Positions 17,104 through 25,467 of a DNA stretch of 34,229 nucleotides are shown here, piece by piece. Position 1 is the stretch's first letter. Each line of letters starts with the position of its first letter. The notes under the pieces were generated by a model that was given only the letters and a program-made list of their open reading frames with translations, was not told the DNA's origin and made no database searches. The DNA is from Candidatus Nanopelagicales bacterium. GTDB lineage: Bacteria; Actinomycetota; Actinomycetes; S36-B12. The stretch spans positions 1 to 34,229 of the forward strand of contig JAURME010000172.1 in assembly GCA_030830865.1 (NCBI GenBank), read 5' to 3'. The position numbers and the translations under genes were made by a program.

Positions 17104-17934
17104 CTACTCGGCGGCCGGCTCCGCGGCCTCGACGACAGTCTCGGTGACGACCTCGGCAGGGGCCTCAGCCGCGGCCTCAGCGCCGGCGAGGAGCTCGCGC
17201 TCCCACTCGGCGAGCGGCTCCTCGGCCTCGGATATTCCACCACCGGCGCGGGCGATGAGGCCCTCGGCGACGGCGTCCGCGATCACGCGGGTGAGCAGCG
17301 CGACGGAGCGGATCGCGTCGTCGTTGCCCGGGATGGGGAAGTCCACCTCATCGGGATCGCAGTTGGTGTCGAGGATCGCGATGACCGGGATACCGAGCTT
17401 GCGCGCCTCGCCGACGGCGATGTGCTCCTTCTTGGTGTCGACGACCCACACGGCACTCGGGATCTTGGCCATGTCGCGGATGCCACCGAGCGTGCGCTCG
17501 AGCTTCTCCTTCTCACGGCGCATCATGAGGAGTTCCTTCTTGGTGAAGCCGGAGCCCGCGACGTTGTCGAGGTCCATCTCCTCAAGCTCCTTCATGCGCT
17601 GAAGGCGCTTGTGCACGGTGTTGAAGTTGGTGAGCATGCCACCGAGCCAACGCTGGTTGACGTACGGCATGCCGACACGGGTCGCCTGCTCGGCAATGGC
17701 CTCCTGGCCCTGCTTCTTGGTCCCCACGAACATCACGGACCCGCCGTGGGCGACGGTCTCCTTGACGTACTCGTAGGCGCGATCGATGTAGGACAGCGAC
17801 TGCTGCAGATCGATGATGTAGATGCCATTGCGCTCGGTGAAGATGAATCGCTTCATCTTCGGGTTCCAGCGACGGGTCTGATGCCCGAAGTGGACTCCGC
17901 TCTCGAGCAGCTGGCGCATGGTCACGACGGCCAT
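17104..17934 (-). CDS. rpsB: 30S ribosomal protein S2
   Basis: This 276-residue protein has the S2 core. Key stretches are [20 protein letters not shown] at the N terminus, [27 protein letters not shown] and [39 protein letters not shown] completes the C-terminal part of the core. After about residue 225 comes an Ala/Glu-rich acidic tail of some 50 residues, common in actinobacterial S2 and likely disordered. The ATG at 17934 follows AGGAG at seven bases. It is the first gene of the rpsB-tsf-pyrH-frr-cdsA-rlmN block, with a long, highly structured leader that suggests autoregulation. Confidence 0.97.
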   Translation of the reverse strand: MAVVTMRQLLESGVHFGHQTRRWNPKMKRFIFTERNGIYIIDLQQSLSYIDRAYEYVKETVAHGGSVMFVGTKKQGQEAIAEQATRVGMPYVNQRWLGGMLTNFNTVHKRLQRMKELEEMDLDNVAGSGFTKKELLMMRREKEKLERTLGGIRDMAKIPSAVWVVDTKKEHIAVGEARKLGIPVIAILDTNCDPDEVDFPIPGNDDAIRSVALLTRVIADAVAEGLIARAGGGISEAEEPLAEWERELLAGAEAAAEAPAEVVTETVVEAAEPAAE

Positions 17935-18110
17935 GGGTGCACTCCTGTACGGGCTGCGGTGGCAGCCCTGTTACGGGACGTCCTCAGGACGTCCCTGTCG
18001 GTTCGGACCGGCCGGCTGGCCGCTCCCCTGTCGACCCCTGGGCGCCGAAGCCCGTCCGAGGACGGGACCGACCGGCGACCAGCCACTGCCGAGGCAGCGG
18101 TCCGGGTCAT
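17922..18110 (-). CDS. Possible Arg-rich leader ORF overlapping the rpsB start
   Basis: This 62-codon frame starts at an ATG (18110) preceded by AAGGA at six-base spacing, a better ribosome site than many genes here have. It stops at 17922, 13 bases inside rpsB in another frame. The product would be very basic, with 13 arginines, starting [13 protein letters not shown], and matches no family I recognise. Reading through it would open the leader hairpins, so it could couple translation to S2 synthesis. High-GC sequence readily gives chance frames, so confidence is low. Confidence 0.25.
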   Translation of the reverse strand: MTRTAASAVAGRRSVPSSDGLRRPGVDRGAASRPVRTDRDVLRTSRNRAATAARTGVHPWPS

Positions 18111-18160
18111 GCGAATTCCTTCGAGGCGGACGGATCCTCCTCGAGGGTGGCACCAGTGTA
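17935..18160 (-). promoter_or_regulatory. Structured rpsB leader with -10 box
   Basis: On the minus strand a TACACT box (18160-18155) has no clear -35 partner. The leader of about 210 bases below it holds perfect hairpins: 18086-18097 and 18051-18066 (both with CUCG tetraloops in the RNA), 17999-18010 or 18010-18021, 17975-17995 (nine base pairs, three-base loop) and 17951-17968 (seven base pairs). The last two stand just above the rpsB ribosome site. S2 autoregulation through its leader is known in other bacteria; that this leader does it is inference. Confidence 0.5.
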
Positions 18161-18267
18161 GGGGCTGGAGGTTGCTGAGCTGTCCCCAGCCTCCCGGATA
18201 TCGGTCAGCCGTCCACAGGACCGAGCGGCATCGCCACGTCGGACCCACCGGGGAAGACGCTTCCGGT

Positions 18268-18786
18268 ATGCCCGTCGAAGCGATGATCGTCTCGATCCTG
18301 CTGCCGTGGTTGGCCGCTCCCCTGGACCCAACTCCGGTCCCGGGGAGGGTCCACCCGCCCGTGGTTCCGGTACGGGTCGTGACGCCGTATCGCCCACCTC
18401 CCGAGCCGTGGGAGCCTGGCCACCGGGGCATCGACCTTGTGGCCCGGGCCGGCCAGCAGGTGCGGGCCCCCGTGGAGGGCCGGGTGGCGTTCGCCGGTGA
18501 TGTGGCGGGGCGACCGGTGGTGACCCTCACCATCGCTTCGGGCCGGCGGTTGACGTTCGAGCCCGTTCGCACGGAGCGCGCCGAGGGCGCCCGGATCAGC
18601 GCGGGAGCACTGCTGGGGCACCTCGCCCCCACGGGACCGGATTCAGGTCACTGCGGCGGCCCACATCCGTGTCTGCATGTGGGCCTCCGCACCGTGGACG
18701 GCTACCGAGATCCGCGGCCCTTTGTGCTGGGAAGCCCCGTGCTCAAGCCGACGGCACCCATCCTCAGGATGCGGAGTCCTCGCTGA
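18268..18786 (+). CDS. Degenerate M23/LytM-domain protein, probably exported
   Basis: This 172-residue protein has a hydrophobic N terminus (MIVSILLPWLAAP from residue 6) that may be a signal peptide or anchor, then a Pro/Val-rich linker and a LytM-like domain at about 48-160. HRGIDL keeps the first zinc His and Asp, and APVEGRVAFAGDVAGRPVV matches the beta core. The HxH motif reads CLHVG: the usual catalytic first His is Cys. It may therefore not cut peptidoglycan but regulate or bind it; related actinobacterial proteins with CLHWG exist. It is divergent from rpsB. The start may be 18268 or the ATG at 18283. Its last 23 bases overlap the end of xerC on the other strand. Confidence 0.75.
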   Translation: MPVEAMIVSILLPWLAAPLDPTPVPGRVHPPVVPVRVVTPYRPPPEPWEPGHRGIDLVARAGQQVRAPVEGRVAFAGDVAGRPVVTLTIASGRRLTFEPVRTERAEGARISAGALLGHLAPTGPDSGHCGGPHPCLHVGLRTVDGYRDPRPFVLGSPVLKPTAPILRMRSPR

Positions 18787-19732
18787 CGGCTCGCGGGTGG
18801 GCCTGCACGTAGCTGGCCCGAAGGCGCTCCACCGAGACGTGCGTGTAGCGCTGGGTCGTCGCCAGGCTGGCGTGCCCGAGCAGCTCCTGCACCGACCGCA
18901 GGTCCGCACCCCCCTCGAGAACGTGGGTGGCGGCCGAGTGGCGCAGGCCGTGTGGCGCGAGGTCGGTGACACCGGCCTCCCTCGCGAGCCGATGGACGAC
19001 CGTCCGGACCGTCCGGGGGTCGACGCGGCCTCCCCGGACACCGAGGAGGAGGGCATCGCCCGACCGGGCGTTCGCCAGGGCCTCGCGGACCTCCCACCAC
19101 CCGTCGAGAGCGCGGGCGGCCGGTCCGCCGAAGGGCACAGTCCGCTCGCGATCGCCCTTGCCCCGGACGAGAAGGACCCGTTCCCGGCGATCCACATCCG
19201 CCCGATCCAAACCGCACAGCTCGGACACCCGGATTCCCGTTCCGTAGAGCAGTTCCACCATGGCCGAATCGCGCAGGCCCACGGGGGATCCGTCATCGGC
19301 GGCCACCGCCGCATGATCCATGAGCGCAGCCGCCTCATGGGCGTCCAGGACCGCGGGAAGCACCTGCGACACCTGGGGGCTGGCCAGCCGTTCCCCCGGG
19401 TCCGATTCCATCAGGCCCCTCTGCTCACACCAGGATGTGAAGCTCCTCGCAGCGGCAGAGCGTCGGGCGAGCGTCGCCCGGGAGCTGCCCAGACCGCTGA
19501 GTTCGGCGAGCCACCCCCGCAGAACGGCCAGCGTGATTGATCGCGGATCCTCGACGCCGCGACCGGCGCAGAATGTCGCAAGGCTCCGTAGATCGCCCGC
19601 GTAGGCCCGGACCGTGTGCGGGCTGCATCGTCGCTCATCGGCCAGATGTCCGAGGAAGCCGTCCAGTGCGAGATCCCACGCACCCGGGACCTGCCCCGCG
19701 GCCGCTGACGTCGATGGAGCACTGGTCACCAT
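18764..19732 (-). CDS. xerC: Tyrosine recombinase XerC
   Basis: This 322-residue tyrosine recombinase acts with XerD at the dif site to resolve chromosome dimers. The N-terminal SAM-like core-binding domain is at about 18-105. The catalytic domain holds Arg168 (GTGIRVSEL), Lys192 (RGKGDRER), His261 and Arg264 (HGLRHSAATH), His287 (LGHASLATTQ) and the nucleophile Tyr296 (QRYTHVS), all present. XerC and XerD are hard to tell apart, but the location beside dprA and rpsB fits actinobacterial XerC. The ATG start at 19732 is 55 bases after the dprA stop. The C-terminal end overlaps the LytM-like gene tail to tail. Confidence 0.92.
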   Translation of the reverse strand: MVTSAPSTSAAAGQVPGAWDLALDGFLGHLADERRCSPHTVRAYAGDLRSLATFCAGRGVEDPRSITLAVLRGWLAELSGLGSSRATLARRSAAARSFTSWCEQRGLMESDPGERLASPQVSQVLPAVLDAHEAAALMDHAAVAADDGSPVGLRDSAMVELLYGTGIRVSELCGLDRADVDRRERVLLVRGKGDRERTVPFGGPAARALDGWWEVREALANARSGDALLLGVRGGRVDPRTVRTVVHRLAREAGVTDLAPHGLRHSAATHVLEGGADLRSVQELLGHASLATTQRYTHVSVERLRASYVQAHPRAVSEDSAS

Positions 19733-19787
19733 CCGATTGTGACTCGCGGGGCGCCGATGTCCGGCCAGGCGCGCGGCGCGGTGGACG

Positions 19788-20915
19788 TCAGCGTCGCAGG
19801 CGACCTCGATCGGTCAGCCGCCATCCGTCCAGGCTGTAGGCCAGCAGGCCGTCGTCGGACAGCGATGCGAGAGCCCGCGAGACGTCCGCCTCGGGCAGGC
19901 CCGTCGCACACACGAGGCCGTCCGGCGTGATGCCACCGCGCGCCGGAATCGCATCACGGACACGGGATGCGATCGGGTCGGGCTGAGACCCATGCCCATC
20001 GATCGCGGAATGCTCGTATCGAAGACCGGCATCGAGATCCACGGCGACCAGGACATCCTCGATGCCGGCGGCCAGCTGGGCCTCCCCGCCCTGGATCATG
20101 CGATGGCACCCCAGGGAAGCCGGCGCGGTCACCGGACCGGGCACGGCGAGCACGGGCCGAGCCATGGACTGGGCGGCCCGCGCCGTGGCTGCCGTTCCCG
20201 ATCGCTCGGCTGCCTCGACGACGACCGTGGCGCGGGCGAGGGCGGCGATGACCCGGTTGCGGGACAGGAAGCGCTGACGGCGGACCCTCTCGCCCAGCGG
20301 CACCTCGCTGACCACGACGCCCTGATCGGCGATGGCCGTGAGCAGGGGCGCATGCGCTCGCGGATATGGCACGTCGACGCCACCGGCGACGACAGCGATG
20401 GTGACGCCGTCTGCGGCGAGTGCCCCATGGTGCGCGGCGGCGTCGATGCCGAGGGCGGCACCGGAGATGACCGTCCACCCGAGGGACCCGAGTTCCGCCG
20501 CCCAGGAACGGGCGATCTCGACGCCGTACATGCTGCAGGCCCGGGCGCCGACGATCGACACCGACCGAAGGGCCAGCAGGCGCAGGTCAGCGGCCCCCAG
20601 CACCCACAGGGCAAACGGTGCCAGCGGCGCCAGGGCGTCGACCTGCGTCGGCCATTCCCGGTCACCGGGCGTGATGATCCGCGCGCCGATCCGGTGCGCC
20701 CGGTCCTCCGCCGTCTCCGAATGCTGGGCCGCCATGCGCGCGAGCAGGCCCTCCTGGTGACGCAGGCCGCTCATGCCACCGCGGATGCGATCGACGGTCT
20801 CGCGTGCGCCGAGGCGTGCCACGAGCCGCGCGACCGAGGCATCCGCGGGTTCGGCCGCGTGAGCGAGCGCGATCCATGCCGCCCGATCCTCCTGCTCCCT
20901 GCTGTTCAGGTCCAT
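19788..20915 (-). CDS. dprA: DNA-processing protein DprA/Smf
   Basis: This 375-residue protein would load RecA on incoming single-stranded DNA during transformation; many bacteria not known to be competent also carry it. A SAM-like N-terminal region (about 1-75) precedes the Rossmann-like Smf domain (about 80-290) with SIVGARACSMYG, VISGAALGIDAAAHHGAL, GGVDVPYPRAH, SEVPLG and FLSRNRVIAALA. A C-terminal winged helix follows at about 310-375. The ATG at 20915 lies within the end of comM (10-base overlap); a longer frame from 21002 is possible but overlaps comM more. The comM-dprA pairing is widespread and points to a shared DNA-uptake or recombination role. Confidence 0.93.
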   Translation of the reverse strand: MDLNSREQEDRAAWIALAHAAEPADASVARLVARLGARETVDRIRGGMSGLRHQEGLLARMAAQHSETAEDRAHRIGARIITPGDREWPTQVDALAPLAPFALWVLGAADLRLLALRSVSIVGARACSMYGVEIARSWAAELGSLGWTVISGAALGIDAAAHHGALAADGVTIAVVAGGVDVPYPRAHAPLLTAIADQGVVVSEVPLGERVRRQRFLSRNRVIAALARATVVVEAAERSGTAATARAAQSMARPVLAVPGPVTAPASLGCHRMIQGGEAQLAAGIEDVLVAVDLDAGLRYEHSAIDGHGSQPDPIASRVRDAIPARGGITPDGLVCATGLPEADVSRALASLSDDGLLAYSLDGWRLTDRGRLRR

Positions 20916-22462
20916 GACGTCTGCGCTCCCCTCAGGGTCAGGGCCGCCGTGACATCGTCTCGGCCGGGACGATCGCGGCCAGCGAGGTCGGCCAGTGTCC
21001 ACGCCATCCGCAGGACCCGGTCGACGCCCCGGAGGTTGACCGAGCGCCGCTCCGCCTCATGCAGGGCTTCGGCTCCTGCCTGGTCCGGCCTCCACGGACC
21101 ACGGAGCTGACCGGTCGGGACGTCCGCGTTGCAACGCCAGGGGGTTCCCTCCAGGCGACGGCGGGTCCGCTCGCGGGCGGCTTCGACCCGCTGGCGCACT
21201 GCAGCACTCGGCTCGGGAGTCGACGAGGACCGCAGTTCGCCGTCACTGGGGCGTTGCACGATGAGGCGGATGTCGATGCGATCCATGAGCGGTCCGGACA
21301 GGCGCGATGCGTACTTCTGGATCGACACCGGCGAACACGAGCACCCACGGAGGGACATGCGGTGTCCGCAGGGGCACGGATTGGCTGCGAGAACGAGCTG
21401 GAATCGCGCCGGCAGGGTGCCGCACCAGCCGGCCCTGTGCATGACGACCTCGCCGCTCTCGAGTGGCTGACGAAGGCCCTCCAGCGCGGGACGACAGAAC
21501 TCGGGAGCCTCGTCGAGGAAGAGGACCCCGCGGTGCGCGAGGGTCACCGCACCGGGGATGACGCGCCCGGCCTGGACCGAGCCGAGCAGGGATGCGGCCG
21601 ATGCCGAATGGTGCGGAGCCTGCAGCGGTGGCCTCCCCCGTTCGGTCGGGAGCGATGTCAGCCCCGCCACCGAGTGGATGGCCGCCACCTCGAGAGCCTC
21701 CTCGGCAGACAGTGGTGGGAGGAGTCCGGGCAGTCTCGCCGCGAGCAGCGTCTTGCCGACGCCCGGTGCTCCGACCATGGCGAGGTGGTGGCCCCCTGCC
21801 GCCGCCACCTCGAGCGCCCACCGGGCAATGGGCTGCCCGCGCACATCAGCCAGGTCCGGGACATGCACACCGGCCGATGCCTGAACGGCGCCCGAGTCCG
21901 GGCCACCGAGGACCGGGGAGGCCGTCGCCTCCACCTCCGCCTCAGCGGGCTTCCCGGTGAGCAGGTGGCACACCTGGGACAGGGATGCCGCCCCCCAGAC
22001 CTCGATGCCCGGCACACCGGCGACATCCGCGGCGATGTCGCTGGACACCACCACACGACGCAGCCCGGCGGACCGGGCGGCCAGTACTGCGGCAAGCGTT
22101 CCCCGGGCGCGGTGGAGCCGGCCGTCCAACCCCAGTTCCCCGAGGAAGGCCGTGGCCTCCAGCCCATCCTGGGGCAGTTCACCCGCGGCGGCGAGCACTC
22201 CGACCGCGAGCGGCAGGTCGAGGCCCGCTCCGTGCTTGCGCACCTCGGCCGGCGACAGGCTCACCGTGATCCTCCGATTGGGCCACGGGTGTCCGGAACT
22301 GTCCACGGCACAGCGCGCCCGGGATTTGGCCTCGGACACCGAGGCATCGGGCAGACCGACGATGCCGATGCTGGGCAGGCCGTCGGATACGGCGACCTCG
22401 ACACGGACCAGCTCCCCGCGGACGCCGTTGACCACGATCCCGTGGACCGTCGCAAGAGTCAT
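20906..22462 (-). CDS. comM: YifB/ComM-family AAA+ Mg-chelatase-like helicase
   Basis: This 518-residue protein has an N-terminal ChlI-type domain (about 1-170, GLPSIGIVGLPDASVSEAKSR), an AAA+ Mg-chelatase core and a C-terminal ChlI-like helical domain. Walker A is GAPGVGKT (231-238) and Walker B is VLFLDEAPE (313-321). The cysteine cluster NPCPCG with Cys374 and Cys376 is typical of ComM. ComM is a hexameric helicase that promotes branch migration in natural transformation in Vibrio, and the family is found in many non-competent bacteria. The start at 22462 is two bases after the yraN stop, so the genes are probably coupled. It overlaps dprA by 10 bases. Confidence 0.93.
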   Translation of the reverse strand: MTLATVHGIVVNGVRGELVRVEVAVSDGLPSIGIVGLPDASVSEAKSRARCAVDSSGHPWPNRRITVSLSPAEVRKHGAGLDLPLAVGVLAAAGELPQDGLEATAFLGELGLDGRLHRARGTLAAVLAARSAGLRRVVVSSDIAADVAGVPGIEVWGAASLSQVCHLLTGKPAEAEVEATASPVLGGPDSGAVQASAGVHVPDLADVRGQPIARWALEVAAAGGHHLAMVGAPGVGKTLLAARLPGLLPPLSAEEALEVAAIHSVAGLTSLPTERGRPPLQAPHHSASAASLLGSVQAGRVIPGAVTLAHRGVLFLDEAPEFCRPALEGLRQPLESGEVVMHRAGWCGTLPARFQLVLAANPCPCGHRMSLRGCSCSPVSIQKYASRLSGPLMDRIDIRLIVQRPSDGELRSSSTPEPSAAVRQRVEAARERTRRRLEGTPWRCNADVPTGQLRGPWRPDQAGAEALHEAERRSVNLRGVDRVLRMAWTLADLAGRDRPGRDDVTAALTLRGAQTSWT

Positions 22463-22464
22463 GA

Positions 22465-22821
22465 CTACGCCACCCCGACCATGTGCTCGACGACAGGGCG
22501 CCCCTGGGGTGGGACGATGACGCACACGACGTCGAAGCGGATTTCCGGAATGTAGATCTCCTGGGAGTCCAGCCAGTGCAGTGCCAGTTCGCGCAGGCGT
22601 CGGACCTTGCGCGGGCCCACGGCTTCGGCAGGAGTGCCGTACCTCTTGCTCCGTCTGGTCTTCACCTCGCAGATGACCAGGCAGTCACCATCACGGGCGA
22701 CGATGTCGATCTCGCCCGTCCGGCACCGCCAGTTGCGGGCGAGCACGCGCATGCCGCTCGCGGTCAGCCAGGCCGCGGCGAGATCCTCACCGAACCGCCC
22801 CAGCGCGTCCTTGCTCCCCAT
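22465..22821 (-). CDS. yraN: YraN/UPF0102 family endonuclease-like protein
   Basis: This 118-residue protein has the restriction-endonuclease-like fold of the UPF0102 family. GRFGEDLAAAWL opens it, and the PD-(D/E)xK-type core is GEIDIVARDG followed by CEVKTRRS, giving Glu37, Asp39, Glu52 and Lys54. The ATG at 22821 is preferred because GGAGG lies eight bases upstream, while the alternative GTG at 22830 overlaps that site. Its cellular function is not well established; position next to comM and dprA suggests DNA processing. A 107-base gap separates it from rnhB, in which I see only the ribosome site and no clear promoter. Confidence 0.9.
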   Translation of the reverse strand: MGSKDALGRFGEDLAAAWLTASGMRVLARNWRCRTGEIDIVARDGDCLVICEVKTRRSKRYGTPAEAVGPRKVRRLRELALHWLDSQEIYIPEIRFDVVCVIVPPQGRPVVEHMVGVA

Positions 22822-22928
22822 GGGGACCACCTCCGGGGTTCACCCTCGGAGACGGGCTTCGTGCGTGACAGCCCCGAGCCCGGTGTTGTGGACGGCTGAC
22901 CACGAGGCCGCGACCTGTGGACGAGCGA

Positions 22929-23597
22929 TCAGTCCGAGGACGTCACTCCGGGCAGGCGCCAGCTGCGGCGATGCATCGGAGTCACTCCATGCGACGCGAG
23001 GGCCGCCACGTGGCCCGGTGCTGCGTAGCCCTTGTTGTCGGCCCATTCATACTCGGGAAACTGCTCGTGCAGTCCGATCATGATCGCATCGCGCTCGGTC
23101 TTGGCCAACACGCTCGCGGCCGCGACGGATGTGCAGGTGAGATCCCCCTTGATGCGGGTGACCACGCTCGGCGTGGGTCCCAGCTCGTCGTCCGGATCCA
23201 GCAGGCTCTGCTGCCCCGGCCCGGACAGCCAGTCATGGGACCCGTCGAGCAGGACCACATCCGGCACGACCCCGAGGCCGGCGAGAGCCCGGAGGCCCGC
23301 GAGGCGCAGTGCGCCGGTGATACCTCGATCGTCGACCTCCCACGCCTGGGCATGGCCCACCGACGAGGCCACACACCACGACCGGATCCGGGGCACCAGC
23401 TGGACGCGGGCCGGCGCCGACAGGAGTTTGCTGTCGCGGACCCCGGGCAGGGCCGGTACGGACAGGTCCACGACGACGACGCCCACACTGACCGGCCCGC
23501 ACAGGGCTCCTCGGCCGACCTCGTCCATGCCGGCCACCGTGGTGGCACCGGCCCGAAGGAGTTCACGCTCGATCCGGAGCGACGGCGCTGTGCCCAC
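22929..23597 (-). CDS. rnhB: Ribonuclease HII
   Basis: This 222-residue RNase HII removes RNA from RNA:DNA hybrids and nicks at misincorporated ribonucleotides. The active site starts with MDEVGRG (Asp25, Glu26); the next acids are in DSKLLS and LLDGS (Asp118), and [16 protein letters not shown] is the usual conserved helix. The start is uncertain. GTG at 23597 lies two bases after the lepB stop and fits translational coupling, while a longer frame overlaps lepB. The C-terminal [16 protein letters not shown] ends normally. Confidence 0.93.
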   Translation of the reverse strand: MGTAPSLRIERELLRAGATTVAGMDEVGRGALCGPVSVGVVVVDLSVPALPGVRDSKLLSAPARVQLVPRIRSWCVASSVGHAQAWEVDDRGITGALRLAGLRALAGLGVVPDVVLLDGSHDWLSGPGQQSLLDPDDELGPTPSVVTRIKGDLTCTSVAAASVLAKTERDAIMIGLHEQFPEYEWADNKGYAAPGHVAALASHGVTPMHRRSWRLPGVTSSD

Positions 23598-23599
23598 GA

Positions 23600-24364
23600 T
23601 CAGGGGGTGGCGCCCTGTGTGATCGCCGGGCTGTCGAAGATCTCGGGCACGGGGACGGTCGCGATGCGGTTCAGCGGCCACAGGACCAGGACAACCCGTC
23701 CCACCACCTCGCTGGCCGGCACGGCTCCGTTCTCCACCTGTAGGTGATACCGCGAGTCGCGTGAGTTGCCGCGGTTGTCGCCCATGACGAATACGCCACC
23801 CGGTGGCACGACCACGTCGAACTGCACCTGATTCGTCGATCCCTTGACGTAGTCCTCGACGAGCGGCTCGCCATTCAGCACGATGCGGCCATCCGCGTTG
23901 CAGCAGGAGATCCGATCGCCCTCGACTGCGATCACACGCTTGACGAGGTCCTTGCCGGTGTCACTGGGCAGCAGGCCGATGAAGGTGAGTGCGGTACGCA
24001 CCATGCCCCGGGCACCGCCCTCGGGCGGCGGTGGCTCGGGCAGCCAGTCACTCGGATCCTTGAACACGACGACCTCGCCGCGGTTGACGCCGCCCATCGT
24101 CGTGGAGATGCGGGAGGCGATGATGCGGTCGCTGATCGCGAGGGTGTCCTCCATCGAGGCACTGGGCACGAAGAAGGCCTGTACGAGGAAGGCGCGCACC
24201 AGCGCCGACAGCACGAGGGCTGAGACGATGATGATCGTCGTCTCGCCGAGCCAGCGAGCGAACCCACCGCCCTGCCTTTGCGACACCCGGTCGCGCGCGT
24301 GTCGACCGCGCCCCTGCGGAGGCTCCGGAAGGGGCTCGTGCGGATCACGAGCCGAGGCGGCCAT
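23600..24364 (-). CDS. lepB: Signal peptidase I (second copy)
   Basis: This 254-residue type I signal peptidase has a cytosolic Pro/Arg-rich N terminus of about 38 residues, one membrane anchor (about 42-63) and an extracytoplasmic catalytic domain. The Ser-Lys dyad is Ser70 ([10 protein letters not shown]) and Lys142 ([12 protein letters not shown]). [14 protein letters not shown] is the conserved box E. A CysCys pair (154-155) after GDRIS matches the other copy. It starts directly after the stop of the upstream lepB (TAG then ATG, no gap), so the two are certainly one transcript unit. Duplicated lepB is usual in actinobacteria; the copies may differ in cleavage preference. Confidence 0.95.
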   Translation of the reverse strand: MAASARDPHEPLPEPPQGRGRHARDRVSQRQGGGFARWLGETTIIIVSALVLSALVRAFLVQAFFVPSASMEDTLAISDRIIASRISTTMGGVNRGEVVVFKDPSDWLPEPPPPEGGARGMVRTALTFIGLLPSDTGKDLVKRVIAVEGDRISCCNADGRIVLNGEPLVEDYVKGSTNQVQFDVVVPPGGVFVMGDNRGNSRDSRYHLQVENGAVPASEVVGRVVLVLWPLNRIATVPVPEIFDSPAITQGATP

Positions 24365-25063
24365 CTACCGGCCCGCCGCGGGAAGGGCGGCGAAGGTCTC
24401 GGGGATGTCCACCGAGCCGATCCGACCCAGCGGCCACAGCACATTCATCGCGCGGCCCACGACCTTGGACTCGGGAACGAACCCGCCCCCGGGATCTCCC
24501 ATGTGCGCCCTGGAGTCCGCTGAGTTGGACCGGTGGTCACCCATGACCCACAGCATGCCCGCCGGGACGACCACGTCGAAGTCCTGCATGCTCGGCGCGT
24601 CGCCGGTGAACAGGTAGGGGAACTCGTCGAGCTCTACCCCGTTGACGGTGACGCGTCCACTCGGGCTGCAGCACGCGACCCGATCGCCGCCCACTCCGAT
24701 GACCCGCTTGACGAAGTCCGTGGAATCGGGAGCCATGACCCCCAGGGACTGACCCACCCAGGCGACACCTGCACTCAGCGGATTGCGCTGGGGCACCTCG
24801 GACATCGGGACGAAGCTGTCGGCGCCGTCGAACACGACGACGTCGCCGCGCTCGATGGGGCGCGTGTGGTAGACGAGTCTGTTCACCAGGATACGGTCGC
24901 CGATCTGCAGGGTGTCCTCCATCGACCCCGAGGGGATGGAGAACGGCTTGGCGACGAAGGTGGTGATGAGCAGGACGGCGCCGATCGCGATGCCGATGGT
25001 CACGGGGATGTCCCACCAGGACTGTCCCTTGCCCTCGCGTCGGCTCACGTTCCCGCTTTCCAC
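24365..25063 (-). CDS. lepB: Signal peptidase I (first copy)
   Basis: This 232-residue type I signal peptidase has a short N terminus, one membrane anchor at about 19-38 and the catalytic Ser47 (IPSGSMEDTL) and Lys119 (DFVKRVIGVGGD). MGDHRSNSADSRAHMG is box E, with His in place of the more common Asn of GDNR. A CysCys pair at 131-132 is shared with the neighbour. The start could be the GTG at 25063 or the GTG at 25048; a GGGAGG abuts the first too closely, so the second is possible. It lies 41 bases after rplS, the usual actinobacterial arrangement, and probably shares its transcript. Confidence 0.94.
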   Translation of the reverse strand: MESGNVSRREGKGQSWWDIPVTIGIAIGAVLLITTFVAKPFSIPSGSMEDTLQIGDRILVNRLVYHTRPIERGDVVVFDGADSFVPMSEVPQRNPLSAGVAWVGQSLGVMAPDSTDFVKRVIGVGGDRVACCSPSGRVTVNGVELDEFPYLFTGDAPSMQDFDVVVPAGMLWVMGDHRSNSADSRAHMGDPGGGFVPESKVVGRAMNVLWPLGRIGSVDIPETFAALPAAGR

Positions 25064-25104
25064 CCTCCCGGACGAACCGCCGTCCCGTTCGACGGCCGTG
25101 ACGT

Positions 25105-25467
25105 TCAGTCCTCGGACTTGGGAGTCTCGCGACGCTCGCGGATCTTGGCCTTCTTGCCCCGCAGGTCCCGCAGGTAGTACAGCTTCGCCCGGCGGACATC
25201 ACCGCGGGTCACGACCTCGATCTTCTCGACAATCGGAGTGTGCAGTGGGAACGTCCGCTCCACACCCACGCCGTAGGACACCTTGCGGACGGTGAACGTC
25301 TCGCTGACGCCCGAGCCGGAGCGGGCGATGACCACACCCTGGAACATCTGGGTACGGGTCTTGTTGCCCTCGACGACCTTGACGTGGACCTTGAGGGTGT
25401 CACCGGGACGGAAGTCCGGGATGTCGGTCTTGAGGGAGGCTGCGTCGACGGCGTCGAGCGTCTTCAT
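25105..25467 (-). CDS. rplS: 50S ribosomal protein L19
   Basis: This 120-residue protein has the L19 pattern: [35 protein letters not shown], and [17 protein letters not shown]. The basic C terminus [19 protein letters not shown] completes it. The ATG at 25467 follows AGGAAG at a good distance; the longer frame from 25494 is unsupported. It begins the leftward rplS-lepB-lepB-rnhB-yraN-comM-dprA-xerC run. In many bacteria rplS closes a trmD operon, but here pgm lies upstream in the opposite direction, so rplS must have its own promoter in the 25468-25754 gap. Confidence 0.96.
   Translation of the reverse strand: MKTLDAVDAASLKTDIPDFRPGDTLKVHVKVVEGNKTRTQMFQGVVIARSGSGVSETFTVRKVSYGVGVERTFPLHTPIVEKIEVVTRGDVRRAKLYYLRDLRGKKAKIRERRETPKSED

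Noticed and set aside
18179-18186. -35 box for the rpsB promoter
   Set aside because: No hexamer at 16-19 bases from TACACT matches TTGACA in more than half its positions, so only the -10 box is reported.
18764-19732. XerC-like gene as an integrase of a mobile element
   Set aside because: Its place among dprA, rpsB and tsf is the housekeeping position in actinobacteria; no att repeats or phage genes are nearby.
20906-22462. comM as a magnesium chelatase subunit of chlorophyll synthesis
   Set aside because: The Cys cluster NPCPCG and fused ChlI domain layout are those of YifB/ComM, and no pigment genes are present.
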